NCBI GenBank assembly: GCA_049511115.1
Contig: JBEKYH010000210.1
Coordinates: 1-8,243, forward strand
Length of the DNA stretch: 8,243 nucleotides
Source: JBEKYH01 sp049511115
GTDB lineage: Bacteria; Planctomycetota; Phycisphaerae; Tepidisphaerales; Tepidisphaeraceae
Reading direction: 5' to 3'
Shown here: one piece after another, positions 1 through 5,190 of the stretch
How the letters are laid out: each line of letters opens with the position of its first letter
How positions within the stretch are numbered: the stretch's first letter is position 1
Notes under the pieces: generated by a model
Databases searched by the model: none
What the model saw: the letters and a program-made list of their open reading frames with translations, nothing else
What the model was told of the DNA's origin: nothing
Program-made: the position numbers and the translations under genes

Positions 1-663
1 GACGCGGTCGAGTTGCACATCAAGATCGCCATCGACGCACCCGCCGGCGGTGAAAATGCGGCAGCCGCCGGGAGAAAGCGCGGGGTCTTCGATCAGTTCG
101 ACGTGGCTCATCTGCGGCCAGGTCATTTTGAGATTGGGCATCTCCGCCTTCAGCGTGGCAAGCTGTTTGGGATGAACGGCAATGCGCACATCCGCCCAAT
201 GGGAGACCAGTTTCATCGCGCCGGTGAGATTGGCCTCCAGGACCTGCGGGTCGATCATTCCCTGCCGCTTGGTGACGCGGCGCGCGATGGCGGCGGAGAG
301 CTCGATCACTGATCGCAATCCTCCCGATTCAAGCTGGCCCCGCGATGTTTCAAATTCGGCGGCGAGCTTGGTGACGACGTTAATCGCCGCGGTGAGTTTC
401 TCGCGATGCTCAGCCAGCGCCTGGGCGTGGCCGGCTTTCTTGCCCTCTTCCATTCCCTTGGCCATACCAGCCGCTTTGCCCTCGGCCAAGCCCTGGGCGT
501 GGGCCGCGCGCTTGAGAGCTTCCCCTTCCGTTTGCGCGGCCGCGAGAAGTTTCTCAGCCTTGTCGCGCGCCGAGCGCAGGAGCGCTTGCGCCTGACCCTC
601 AATGCTGGCCATCGAGAACGGCGTCATGGACGTAGGCACGTTGGCGGATTTAATGAGCGGCAT
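1..663 (-). CDS. fliH: FliH, flagellar export ATPase regulator/stator (3' end missing)
   Basis: FliH is the peripheral stalk-like protein that binds the export ATPase FliI and docks it at the base of the flagellar type III export apparatus. The frame is open from the ATG at 663 to the window edge, giving 221 residues without a stop, so the C-terminus lies outside. Visible features are a hydrophilic helical N-terminal half, an unbroken GxxxG ladder (Gly58, 62, 66, 70, 74, 78, flanked by Ala54 and Ala82), which is the signature of FliH helices, and a C-terminal domain with ELSAAIARRV (121-130), ADVRIAVHP (157-165) and the conserved ending LSPGGCRI (196-203) followed by DGDLDVQLDR (211-220). An in-frame TAA two codons upstream fixes 663 as the furthest start; Met13 and Met18 are alternatives. 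No good Shine-Dalgarno is visible. It lies 224 bases after fliG, separated by a repeat element. FliI would be expected next, outside the window. Confidence 0.93.
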   Translation of the reverse strand, partial: MPLIKSANVPTSMTPFSMASIEGQAQALLRSARDKAEKLLAAAQTEGEALKRAAHAQGLAEGKAAGMAKGMEEGKKAGHAQALAEHREKLTAAINVVTKLAAEFETSRGQLESGGLRSVIELSAAIARRVTKRQGMIDPQVLEANLTGAMKLVSHWADVRIAVHPKQLATLKAEMPNLKMTWPQMSHVELIEDPALSPGGCRIFTAGGCVDGDLDVQLDRV

Positions 664-706
664 AAATTAGTCCGGACTGTTCACCGAAGAGACCTTAAAA
701 AGAAAA

Positions 707-830
707 GATTCACCACAGAGGACTCAGAGGACACAGAGGTAAATCAGAATTCAAATTGAATCTGGTTCCTGGTTTTCCTCTGCGTCCTCTGTGTCCTCGA
801 GCGAGGCGCAGCCGAGCGGGTGGTGAATTC
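707..830. repeat. Inverted 'CACAGAGG' repeat element between fliG and fliH
   Basis: This fills most of the 224-base fliG-fliH gap. The left arm (709-739) starts TTCACCACAGAGG and contains tandem GAGGAC-type units. The right arm (777-830) is its inverted copy: its core at 777-798 matches 718-739 in reverse complement with 2 mismatches in 22, and its end gives GAATTCACCAC against GATTCACCAC on the left. A small palindrome, ATTCAA-A-TTGAAT (749-761), lies at the centre. The right arm is interrupted at 799-819 by a 21-base GC-rich segment in place of a single base. The whole could fold as a long hairpin in the mRNA. No coding content is supported. I recall similar units dispersed in intergenic DNA of planctomycetes and relatives, but this was not searched. 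Confidence 0.75.
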
Positions 831-838
831 CGTCTTTG

Positions 839-871
839 CCTTTCTCCGCGTCCTCTGCGCCTCTGCGGTTC
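839..871. repeat. Third degenerate unit of the CTCTGCG/CTCTGTG repeat
   Basis: Downstream of the interrupted right arm on the plus strand there is a further CCTCTGCG-type unit, reading TCCGCGTCCTCTGCGCCTC at its core, in the same orientation as the right arm at 777-798. It lies within 20 bases of the fliG stop codon (888-890). It looks like a diverged tandem copy of the same element. No independent function can be read from it. Confidence 0.55.
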
Positions 872-887
872 GATTTCTTGTTTTCGA

Positions 888-1895
888 TCACACGACCATT
901 TCCTTCTCTCCGCCGCGGCCGGCGATGATGATTTCGCCTGCGTCCTCGAGGCGGCGGACGACATCGACGATCTTCTGCTGCGCCCCTTCCACGTCGCTGA
1001 CGCGCACCGGGCCCATGTACTGCATGTCTTCCTGGATAAGCTGGGCGGCGCGCTCGGACATGTTCTTGAAAATCTTCTGCTTGAGTTCGTCGCTGGCGGT
1101 CTTGAGTGCCAGGGAAAGCTCGTCGTTGTCGACTTCCTTGAGCACCGACTGAATGCCCTTGTCGTTCACCAGCAAAATGTCCTCGAAGACAAACATCAAT
1201 CGGCGAATCTGCTCGACGAGATCCGGGTCCTCGGCTTCCAGGCCCTCCATGATCCCCTTCTCGGTGCTGCGGTCGGCGAGGTTGAGAATCTCCGCGACGG
1301 TATCCACGCCGCCGGCTTTCTCGAATGTCTGGCTCACAATGTCGCTGAGGCGGTGCTCCAGGCCGCGCTCGACCTCCTTGATGACTTCGGGGTTGGTCTG
1401 CTCCATGTTGGCCACGCGCTTGACGACTTCGATCTGCTTCTGGCTGGGCAGGCCGACGAGGATTTCGCTGGCCTTCTGCGGAGCGAGATGCGCGAGGATG
1501 AGGGCGATGGTCTGGGGATGCTCGTCCTGAATGAACGTGAGCAGGTTTTCGCTTTCGGCCTTCTGCAGGAACAAAAACGGCGTGGTCTGGACTTGCTGCG
1601 TAACCTGCTTGATGACGCGGTCGGCTTCTTCGCCGGAAAGGCTCTTGCGGAGCAGCGCTTTGGCGGATTCCAGGCCGCCCTCGGCAACATAGGAATTGGC
1701 CAGCGCCAAACCGTAAAACTCGGTGAAGACTTCCTGGCGGGCGGCGGTGGTGACTTCGTTAATCGAGGCGATCTCGCGGCCGATTTCCTCGGCGGCTTCG
1801 AGCGGCAGGCGCTTGATGATTTCCGACGCCTGATCGGGCGTGAGGGAAACCAGCAGCACCGCGGCTTTGCGAACACCAGTGATATCGGAAGGCAT
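888..1895 (-). CDS. fliG: FliG, flagellar motor switch/rotor protein
   Basis: FliG sits on the cytoplasmic face of the MS ring, links FliF to FliM/FliN and carries the residues that interact with the MotA stator to generate torque. At 335 residues it is full length. The N-terminal domain (about 1-100, starting with GVRKAAVLLVSL) would bind FliF; the middle domain carries the EHPQ motif (125-128) for FliM binding; a Gly-Gly hinge (195-196) precedes the C-terminal domain with MFVFEDI (234-240). Charged torque-helix residues are present: Lys265, Arg282, Glu289, Asp290 and Arg298. The ATG at 1895 is preceded by GGGGGTGA seven bases upstream, supporting this start. It follows fliF by 37 bases and is probably cotranscribed with it. 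Nothing is missing from the family pattern. Confidence 0.98.
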   Translation of the reverse strand: MPSDITGVRKAAVLLVSLTPDQASEIIKRLPLEAAEEIGREIASINEVTTAARQEVFTEFYGLALANSYVAEGGLESAKALLRKSLSGEEADRVIKQVTQQVQTTPFLFLQKAESENLLTFIQDEHPQTIALILAHLAPQKASEILVGLPSQKQIEVVKRVANMEQTNPEVIKEVERGLEHRLSDIVSQTFEKAGGVDTVAEILNLADRSTEKGIMEGLEAEDPDLVEQIRRLMFVFEDILLVNDKGIQSVLKEVDNDELSLALKTASDELKQKIFKNMSERAAQLIQEDMQYMGPVRVSDVEGAQQKIVDVVRRLEDAGEIIIAGRGGEKEMVV

Positions 1896-1902
1896 AATTC
1901 AC

Positions 1903-1920
1903 TCACCCCCGCTGGGGCTA
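1903..1920 (-). promoter_or_regulatory. fliG ribosome-binding site beside a CCCC-AGC-GGGG hairpin
   Basis: On the minus strand the fliF-fliG gap reads TAGCCCCAGCGGGGGTGA. The four Cs (1917-1914) and the first four Gs (1910-1907) can pair around an AGC loop. The same G run continues as GGGGGTGA (1910-1903), one mismatch from the extended Shine-Dalgarno GGAGGTGA, ending seven bases before the ATG. The ribosome-binding site therefore lies partly in the 3' arm of the hairpin. The TAGCCCCAGCGGGG string resembles a dispersed REP-like unit I associate with planctomycete genomes (recall, not checked). Confidence 0.5.
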
Positions 1921-1932
1921 AATCGAAGAGAG

Positions 1933-3618
1933 TCAGGTGCGATTCAGCCACCGCTTAACGAGATTCGCCGCGGCGTCGGGATTCTCCGAGACCATGCTGG
2001 AAACCTGTTCAATGACCTGTTGCGTATGGACCGCTTCGGCGTCGAGCTCCATGCCATCCATGGTCTTGTCCCCCTCGCCCACTTCGCCCGCAACCGGAGC
2101 GTCGGGATGAAGGTGAGCCGCGGGCGGTTCGTCGGCTTCGTCGCCGGCCATGTTTAGACCTGGAATGGGGGTCGGAGCGCTCTTGCGCACCATCATCATC
2201 ACCATGAAAAGGCTCAGCATCGCCAGTCCGCCGACGCCAATCTGCGGGATGTGCGATTCCAGGAGCAAAGTGACCGGGGAATTCACCGCCGAAGGCGCGG
2301 CGATCAAGCCACCCGGGGGAACGCCGCCGTCGCTATACCAATTAACGGCCACCGCATCGTCCGACTTGATGCCGGTGCAGCTCTTCACATCCTTGCGGAT
2401 GCGCTCCAGTTCGTCATTGATCGTGGCATCGAGAGCCGCATCGTCGGGATCAGCGCCTTTATGAACGTCGTGATATATCGCGACAAAATAACTGCGCGGA
2501 ACGCGCACGGAAGCCGAGACGGCCGGCGCATCGCCGGGGCCTTGAATGACGTGGGAAACCGTGCTGGCGACGGTATTCTGGTAAGTGGCTTTGCTTTCCG
2601 ATTCCGTGCTCGTTCCACCGCCTGCGCCACCGCCGCCGCCGACGGCAAGGGGGGTGTTGCTGCCCACATTGCTGACCGCGCCCGCGTCACCCGCCCCGCC
2701 GCCGGGAGAGGTGGTATCAACGGAATGATCCTCTTCGGTGACGGTCTGGTGAAGCGACGTTTTGGGATCGAGGACGGTCTGCTCGCTCTCGACGCGCTTG
2801 GTGTTCAGATCAACATTCACCGAAACAAACAGGCCGCTGATGAAACCAAGCTGTTGTAGAACCTTCGTGCGGTAATACTCTTCATGGGCGCGAATGGCCT
2901 GCACGATGGAGTCGCCGTCAAGCAGGCCGCCATCGCCATCCTTGTCGGCGACGTTGATTGTCGCCCCGTCCACGACGACGGTGACTCTACCTCGGCTCAA
3001 TCCGGCCACCGCGCCGGCGACCAGATCGGCAACGGTCTCGCCGATCTGGCGGTCGTTCTGGTCCGGCTCATGGCGCGTGGTGATGGAGACCATCGCGGTG
3101 GGTTTGATATCTCCCCCACTGTCCAATCGTCGCTCGGCGCTGGGGTCGATCACCACGTCGGCATGAACGACGCTGGGAAATTCATCGAGGATGGTCTCAA
3201 GCTGACGCCGTTTGACTTCCGTCCAGAGATGCTGGTCTTTCTCGGCCGTGTCCCACGGCGTCATCTGCTTGTTGACGATCTCATCAAATCCCTGGCTCGT
3301 GTTCTGGGGAAGAAGATGCGAGTAGCCCAGGTCGGCCAGCACTTCAATCTGCCGGTCGGCCGGCACCATGATCCGGTCGGCAGACATGGTGTAACTGATC
3401 CCCTTGGCGGCCAGGTGATTGGTGATCTGTGCGATGTCGTCGGCGGAAAAGGATTGATCGAGGAGCGCAACGTATTCCGGCGCGGCCGCGTAGTGGCCCC
3501 ACCAGACGAGGGTCATGGCCATGATCGCCACCAATGCGGCGGCGAGCATTTTCTGGGTCGCGGTCAGGCCCGATAACTGCTGCTGAATTCGCGCCAGTTG
3601 CGCCTTGAGAATGTCCAT
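1933..3618 (-). CDS. fliF: FliF, flagellar MS-ring protein
   Basis: FliF forms the membrane-supramembrane ring that is the base of the flagellum and houses the export gate. It has 561 residues, normal for the family. It has two membrane segments, about 24-40 and 459-477, enclosing a periplasmic region. The YscJ/FliF ring-building domain covers about 45-220 and includes QGFDEIVNKQM (109-119) with the usual motif around TPWDTAEKDQHLWTEVKRRQL. The FliF C domain covers about 245-430. A Gly/Ser-rich stretch at 305-340 (GGGGGAGGG at 327-335) corresponds to the flexible beta-collar insertion. The C-terminal tail ends VSENPDAAANLVKRWLN (543-559), the FliG-binding helix. The start at 3618 is supported by AAGGAG nine bases upstream, in the loop of a hairpin. 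It lies 96 bases after fliE and 37 before fliG. No frameshift or truncation is seen. Confidence 0.98.
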   Translation of the reverse strand: MDILKAQLARIQQQLSGLTATQKMLAAALVAIMAMTLVWWGHYAAAPEYVALLDQSFSADDIAQITNHLAAKGISYTMSADRIMVPADRQIEVLADLGYSHLLPQNTSQGFDEIVNKQMTPWDTAEKDQHLWTEVKRRQLETILDEFPSVVHADVVIDPSAERRLDSGGDIKPTAMVSITTRHEPDQNDRQIGETVADLVAGAVAGLSRGRVTVVVDGATINVADKDGDGGLLDGDSIVQAIRAHEEYYRTKVLQQLGFISGLFVSVNVDLNTKRVESEQTVLDPKTSLHQTVTEEDHSVDTTSPGGGAGDAGAVSNVGSNTPLAVGGGGGAGGGTSTESESKATYQNTVASTVSHVIQGPGDAPAVSASVRVPRSYFVAIYHDVHKGADPDDAALDATINDELERIRKDVKSCTGIKSDDAVAVNWYSDGGVPPGGLIAAPSAVNSPVTLLLESHIPQIGVGGLAMLSLFMVMMMVRKSAPTPIPGLNMAGDEADEPPAAHLHPDAPVAGEVGEGDKTMDGMELDAEAVHTQQVIEQVSSMVSENPDAAANLVKRWLNRT

Positions 3619-3620
3619 AA

Positions 3621-3640
3621 CTCAGCCCTCCTTGGCTGAG
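3621..3640 (-). promoter_or_regulatory. Hairpin displaying the fliF Shine-Dalgarno in its loop
   Basis: On the minus strand this reads CTCAGCC-AAGGAG-GGCTGAG: a perfect 7-bp stem with a 6-base loop that is exactly the Shine-Dalgarno sequence AAGGAG (3633-3628). The loop ends nine bases before the fliF ATG, which is suitable spacing. The structure could present the ribosome-binding site accessibly or respond to a bound factor; which of these applies is inference. Confidence 0.7.
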
Positions 3641-3641
3641 A

Positions 3642-3662
3642 GCGGATAACAAATCCATCCGC
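3642..3662 (-). repeat. Second hairpin upstream of fliF
   Basis: On the minus strand GCGGAT-GGATTTGTT-ATCCGC forms a perfect 6-bp stem with a 9-base loop, one base upstream of the Shine-Dalgarno hairpin. It is not followed by a T run, so it is unlikely to be an intrinsic terminator. The remaining fliE-fliF gap (3663-3714) shows no further structure I can support. Confidence 0.5.
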
Positions 3663-3714
3663 TTTAGATCTCAGGGCATTGGCGTGACAAACCTTCCGCG
3701 CAAAGCGAGAGGTA

Positions 3715-4023
3715 TCACACGTTGATGCCCTTGATCTCTTCGTAGGCGTCCATGAGCTTGGACCGAATGGCCAAAAGCGTCTTGAACGCCATATCCGCCT
3801 TTTCCACGGCGGTCATCACACCGGTCATGTTGTCGCTTTTGCCGGTGGTCAGATCGTTCACTGCTTGTGTGGCATCTTCCTGCATACGGGAAACTTCGTC
3901 AATGCTGTTTTTCAGAACATCCGCGAAACTGCTGGACCCGGCGCCGCTTGTGGACGGGGCGATACTGGGCTGAGTGCCGCTCAGTCCGGCGATTCCCGGC
4001 AGGTTGTTGGTTGGATTAACCAT
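3715..4023 (-). CDS. fliE: FliE, hook-basal body adaptor protein
   Basis: FliE is a small exported protein that joins the MS ring/export gate to the proximal rod. It has 102 residues, the normal size. The first 32 residues are Gly/Ser/Pro-rich and probably disordered, followed by helices. The diagnostic C-terminal motif is intact: KADMAFKTLLAIRSKLMDAY then EEIKGINV (75-102), matching the family pattern of FxxLLxIRxKLxxAYxEI. It starts 20 bases after the flgC stop, with only a weak GGGC-like sequence upstream and no convincing Shine-Dalgarno, so translational coupling to flgC is plausible. The flgB-flgC-fliE order is the common arrangement for the proximal rod operon. Confidence 0.97.
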   Translation of the reverse strand: MVNPTNNLPGIAGLSGTQPSIAPSTSGAGSSSFADVLKNSIDEVSRMQEDATQAVNDLTTGKSDNMTGVMTAVEKADMAFKTLLAIRSKLMDAYEEIKGINV

Positions 4024-4043
4024 GCGTCACATTGCTTTGCCCA

Positions 4044-4448
4044 TCAGGCCAGCAGCCTCAGCGTCGAGGAGAACATGCTCTTGGCAGTCTCCATCATCGT
4101 CACGTTGGCCTCGTAAGCCCGAGAGGCCTCCAGGGCGTTGACGAACTCAATGGAAAGATCGACGTTGGGATATTGCACGTAGCCGTCCTTGTCGGCGTCG
4201 GGATTGCCGGGTTCAAACTTGCGCGTCAGCGGCGAAGGGTCCTCCTGGATCGACGACACATGCACGCCCGGCTTGTTGGAATCGTCGCCCTGCCCGGCGG
4301 CGAGGACCACAAAGCGCCGGCGATAGGGATTGGCCTTCCCCGACGCGTCGTGCGTCGTGTTAATGTTGGCGATGTTGCCGGCGATGGTATCAAGGCGCGC
4401 ACGCTGGGCCGCCAGTCCACTGGCGCCCATATCGAGAATATCAAACAT
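4044..4448 (-). CDS. flgC: FlgC, flagellar proximal rod protein
   Basis: FlgC is one of the exported proximal rod subunits built onto FliE above the MS ring. With the start at 4448 it has 134 residues. The N-terminal rod motif GLAAQRARLDTIAGNIANIN (11-30) and the C-terminal heptad helix VNALEASRAYEANVTMMETA (103-122) are characteristic, and NPYRRR (40-45) matches the FlgC NPYRR signature. An upstream in-frame ATG at 4484 would add 12 residues (beginning MRLKAWK), but 4448 is preferred: AAAGGA lies six bases before it and the family starts close to MFDILD. flgB ends 69 bases upstream, and a palindromic repeat sits in that gap. Cotranscription with flgB is inferred. Confidence 0.97.
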   Translation of the reverse strand: MFDILDMGASGLAAQRARLDTIAGNIANINTTHDASGKANPYRRRFVVLAAGQGDDSNKPGVHVSSIQEDPSPLTRKFEPGNPDADKDGYVQYPNVDLSIEFVNALEASRAYEANVTMMETAKSMFSSTLRLLA

Positions 4449-4454
4449 GACCGG

Positions 4455-4460
4455 TCCTTT
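4455..4460 (-). promoter_or_regulatory. flgC Shine-Dalgarno that decides the start
   Basis: AAAGGA on the minus strand ends six bases before the ATG at 4448. It supports this start over the in-frame ATG at 4484, which has no comparable site. Confidence 0.7.
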
Positions 4461-4488
4461 CGGCTTCCATGCCTTAAGACGCAAAACA

Positions 4489-4505
4489 GGTGGGCAATGC
4501 CCACC
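4489..4505. repeat. Palindromic repeat GGTGGGC-AAT-GCCCACC between flgB and flgC
   Basis: A perfect 7-bp inverted repeat with a 3-base spacer, followed on the plus strand by CTAC. It lies 12 bases past the flgB stop, in the 69-base flgB-flgC gap. The unit resembles a dispersed palindromic element I recall from planctomycete and cyanobacterial intergenic DNA. It could form a small mRNA hairpin that protects or separates the two messages. There is no T run downstream on the minus strand, so it is not a standard terminator. Confidence 0.7.
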
Positions 4506-4517
4506 CTACTCAGACTG

Positions 4518-4916
4518 CTATGCCGGCTTCTCCTTCAGGGCCATGTCCAAGGTGGCCCACTGGCGGCGTAGCAATTCCACGGCGAGATTGTGCATCAGCG
4601 CGTTTTTCGCCTGGTCGGTCATCAACTGCTCCATCGAACGGTTGTTGCCGTCGTGGAATACCAGGCTGTTCGGCTTGCTCACATCCATGGAGATGTCGTC
4701 AAAGCTCACCGCGCCCGGCGATGCATCGCCGGCCTGTGCCTCTTTGGCGGTCAACTCCTTTTCAAACGCATCGACCGACATATCCTTTTGCGTGTAGCCG
4801 GGCGTGGAAACATTCACCACGTCCTCAGCCAGCAAACTCTGCCGCGCATCGGTGAACTTCAGCCATTGCTCCAGCGCCGGCGAGGCTCCCTGATTCAGCA
4901 GGCGGTCGACGTACAT
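4518..4916 (-). CDS. flgB: FlgB, flagellar proximal rod protein
   Basis: FlgB is an exported proximal rod subunit at the base of the axial structure. It has 132 residues, normal length. The N-terminal rod motif is ARQSLLAEDVVNVSTPGYTQ (24-43), where most relatives have an N-I-A-N-x-x-TPGY form, so it is slightly divergent. FHDGNNRSMEQLMT (87-100) matches the family's DGNNVDLE-type segment, followed by a C-terminal helix (105-127). The ATG at 4916 must be the start: an in-frame TGA lies two codons upstream and the next Met is residue 46, past the conserved motif. No Shine-Dalgarno precedes it. A sigma-54 promoter candidate places +1 on this ATG, so it may be translated leaderlessly. It is the first gene of the structural block. 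Confidence 0.96.
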   Translation of the reverse strand: MYVDRLLNQGASPALEQWLKFTDARQSLLAEDVVNVSTPGYTQKDMSVDAFEKELTAKEAQAGDASPGAVSFDDISMDVSKPNSLVFHDGNNRSMEQLMTDQAKNALMHNLAVELLRRQWATLDMALKEKPA

Positions 4917-4926
4917 AGGTCACACA

Positions 4927-4942
4927 ATCAAATTTCGTGCCA
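4927..4942 (-). promoter_or_regulatory. Sigma-54 (RpoN) promoter for flgB and downstream genes
   Basis: On the minus strand TGGCACG-AAAT-TTGAT matches the sigma-54 consensus TGGCACG-N4-TTGCW, with an exact -24 block, exact spacing and one mismatch in the -12 block (GA in place of GC). With the -12 base at 4928, +1 falls at 4916, the A of the flgB ATG. The sigma-54 activator gene immediately upstream gives functional context, since FlrC-type regulators activate such basal-body promoters. An 8-bp palindrome TTGGCCAA (4946-4953) lies just upstream. Activity is inferred. Confidence 0.8.
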
Positions 4943-4984
4943 CTGTTGGCCAATAACCATACGAGGCACCCTTACCCTCTTGTC

Positions 4985-5099
4985 CCCTCCGCCGGTAGCC
5001 GGGGGAGGGTTAGGGTGGGGGGCATTTTTTCCGGCGAACATTGTCTGGTTCGCGGACAGAACCCTCACCCCAGCCCTCTCCCTGAGTACATGGAGAGGG
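4985..5099. repeat. Inverted pair of REP-like hairpins (BIME-like element)
   Basis: Two GC-rich hairpins face each other. The left (4985-5009) has CCGG-TAG-CCGG at its tip and an 11-bp stem with one mismatch. The right (5074-5099) has CCCTCTCC pairing with GGAGAGGG around a 10-base loop. Each is followed inward by a related tail: TTAGGGTGGGGGG on the plus strand after the left hairpin and CTGGGGTGAGGG on the minus strand after the right one. An inverted pair of hairpins with related tails is the layout of REP/BIME elements. Relative to the predicted flgB +1 it spans about -69 to -183. The rest of the 274-base gap holds the sigma-54 promoter and a perfect palindrome GCCGGCGCCGGC (5117-5128); no gene is seen in it. 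Confidence 0.7.
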
Positions 5100-5190
5100 G
5101 GAAATGCGAGATTTTCGCCGGCGCCGGCAACGCGCAACTTCCGCGCTTTTTGGGCAACAATCACGCCGAGTTGGGATCGCGCACCCAGAT

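Noticed and set aside
306..602. Minus-strand 98-codon open frame inside fliH
   Set aside because: It is out of frame with fliH; its Arg/Pro/Ser-rich translation is typical of a shifted reading of GC-rich coding sequence.
707..871. CRISPR-like array in the repeated region between fliG and fliH
   Set aside because: The units are few, of unequal length, inverted relative to each other and lack regular unique spacers; no cas gene is present.
756..1958. A 400-codon plus-strand open frame opposite fliG
   Set aside because: It is the antisense mirror of the well-supported fliG codon frame in GC-rich DNA; its translation shows no recognisable domain and it runs through the repeat element.
2251..2859. 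Plus-strand open frame opposite fliF
   Set aside because: Antisense shadow of fliF with an Ala/Arg-rich translation and no domain signature.
3674..3690. Sigma-54-like sequence before fliF (TTGTCACG then TGCC)
   Set aside because: The essential GG of the -24 element is disrupted and the -12 element is one base out of register.
4985..5030. Left REP-like hairpin followed by a T run (5025-5030) as a plus-strand terminator
   Set aside because: The T run is 15 bases beyond the stem and no plus-strand gene precedes it.
5117..5128. Perfect palindrome GCCGGCGCCGGC
   Set aside because: Short and composed only of G and C, so in GC-rich DNA it is weak evidence for an operator; noted only as part of the intergenic region.
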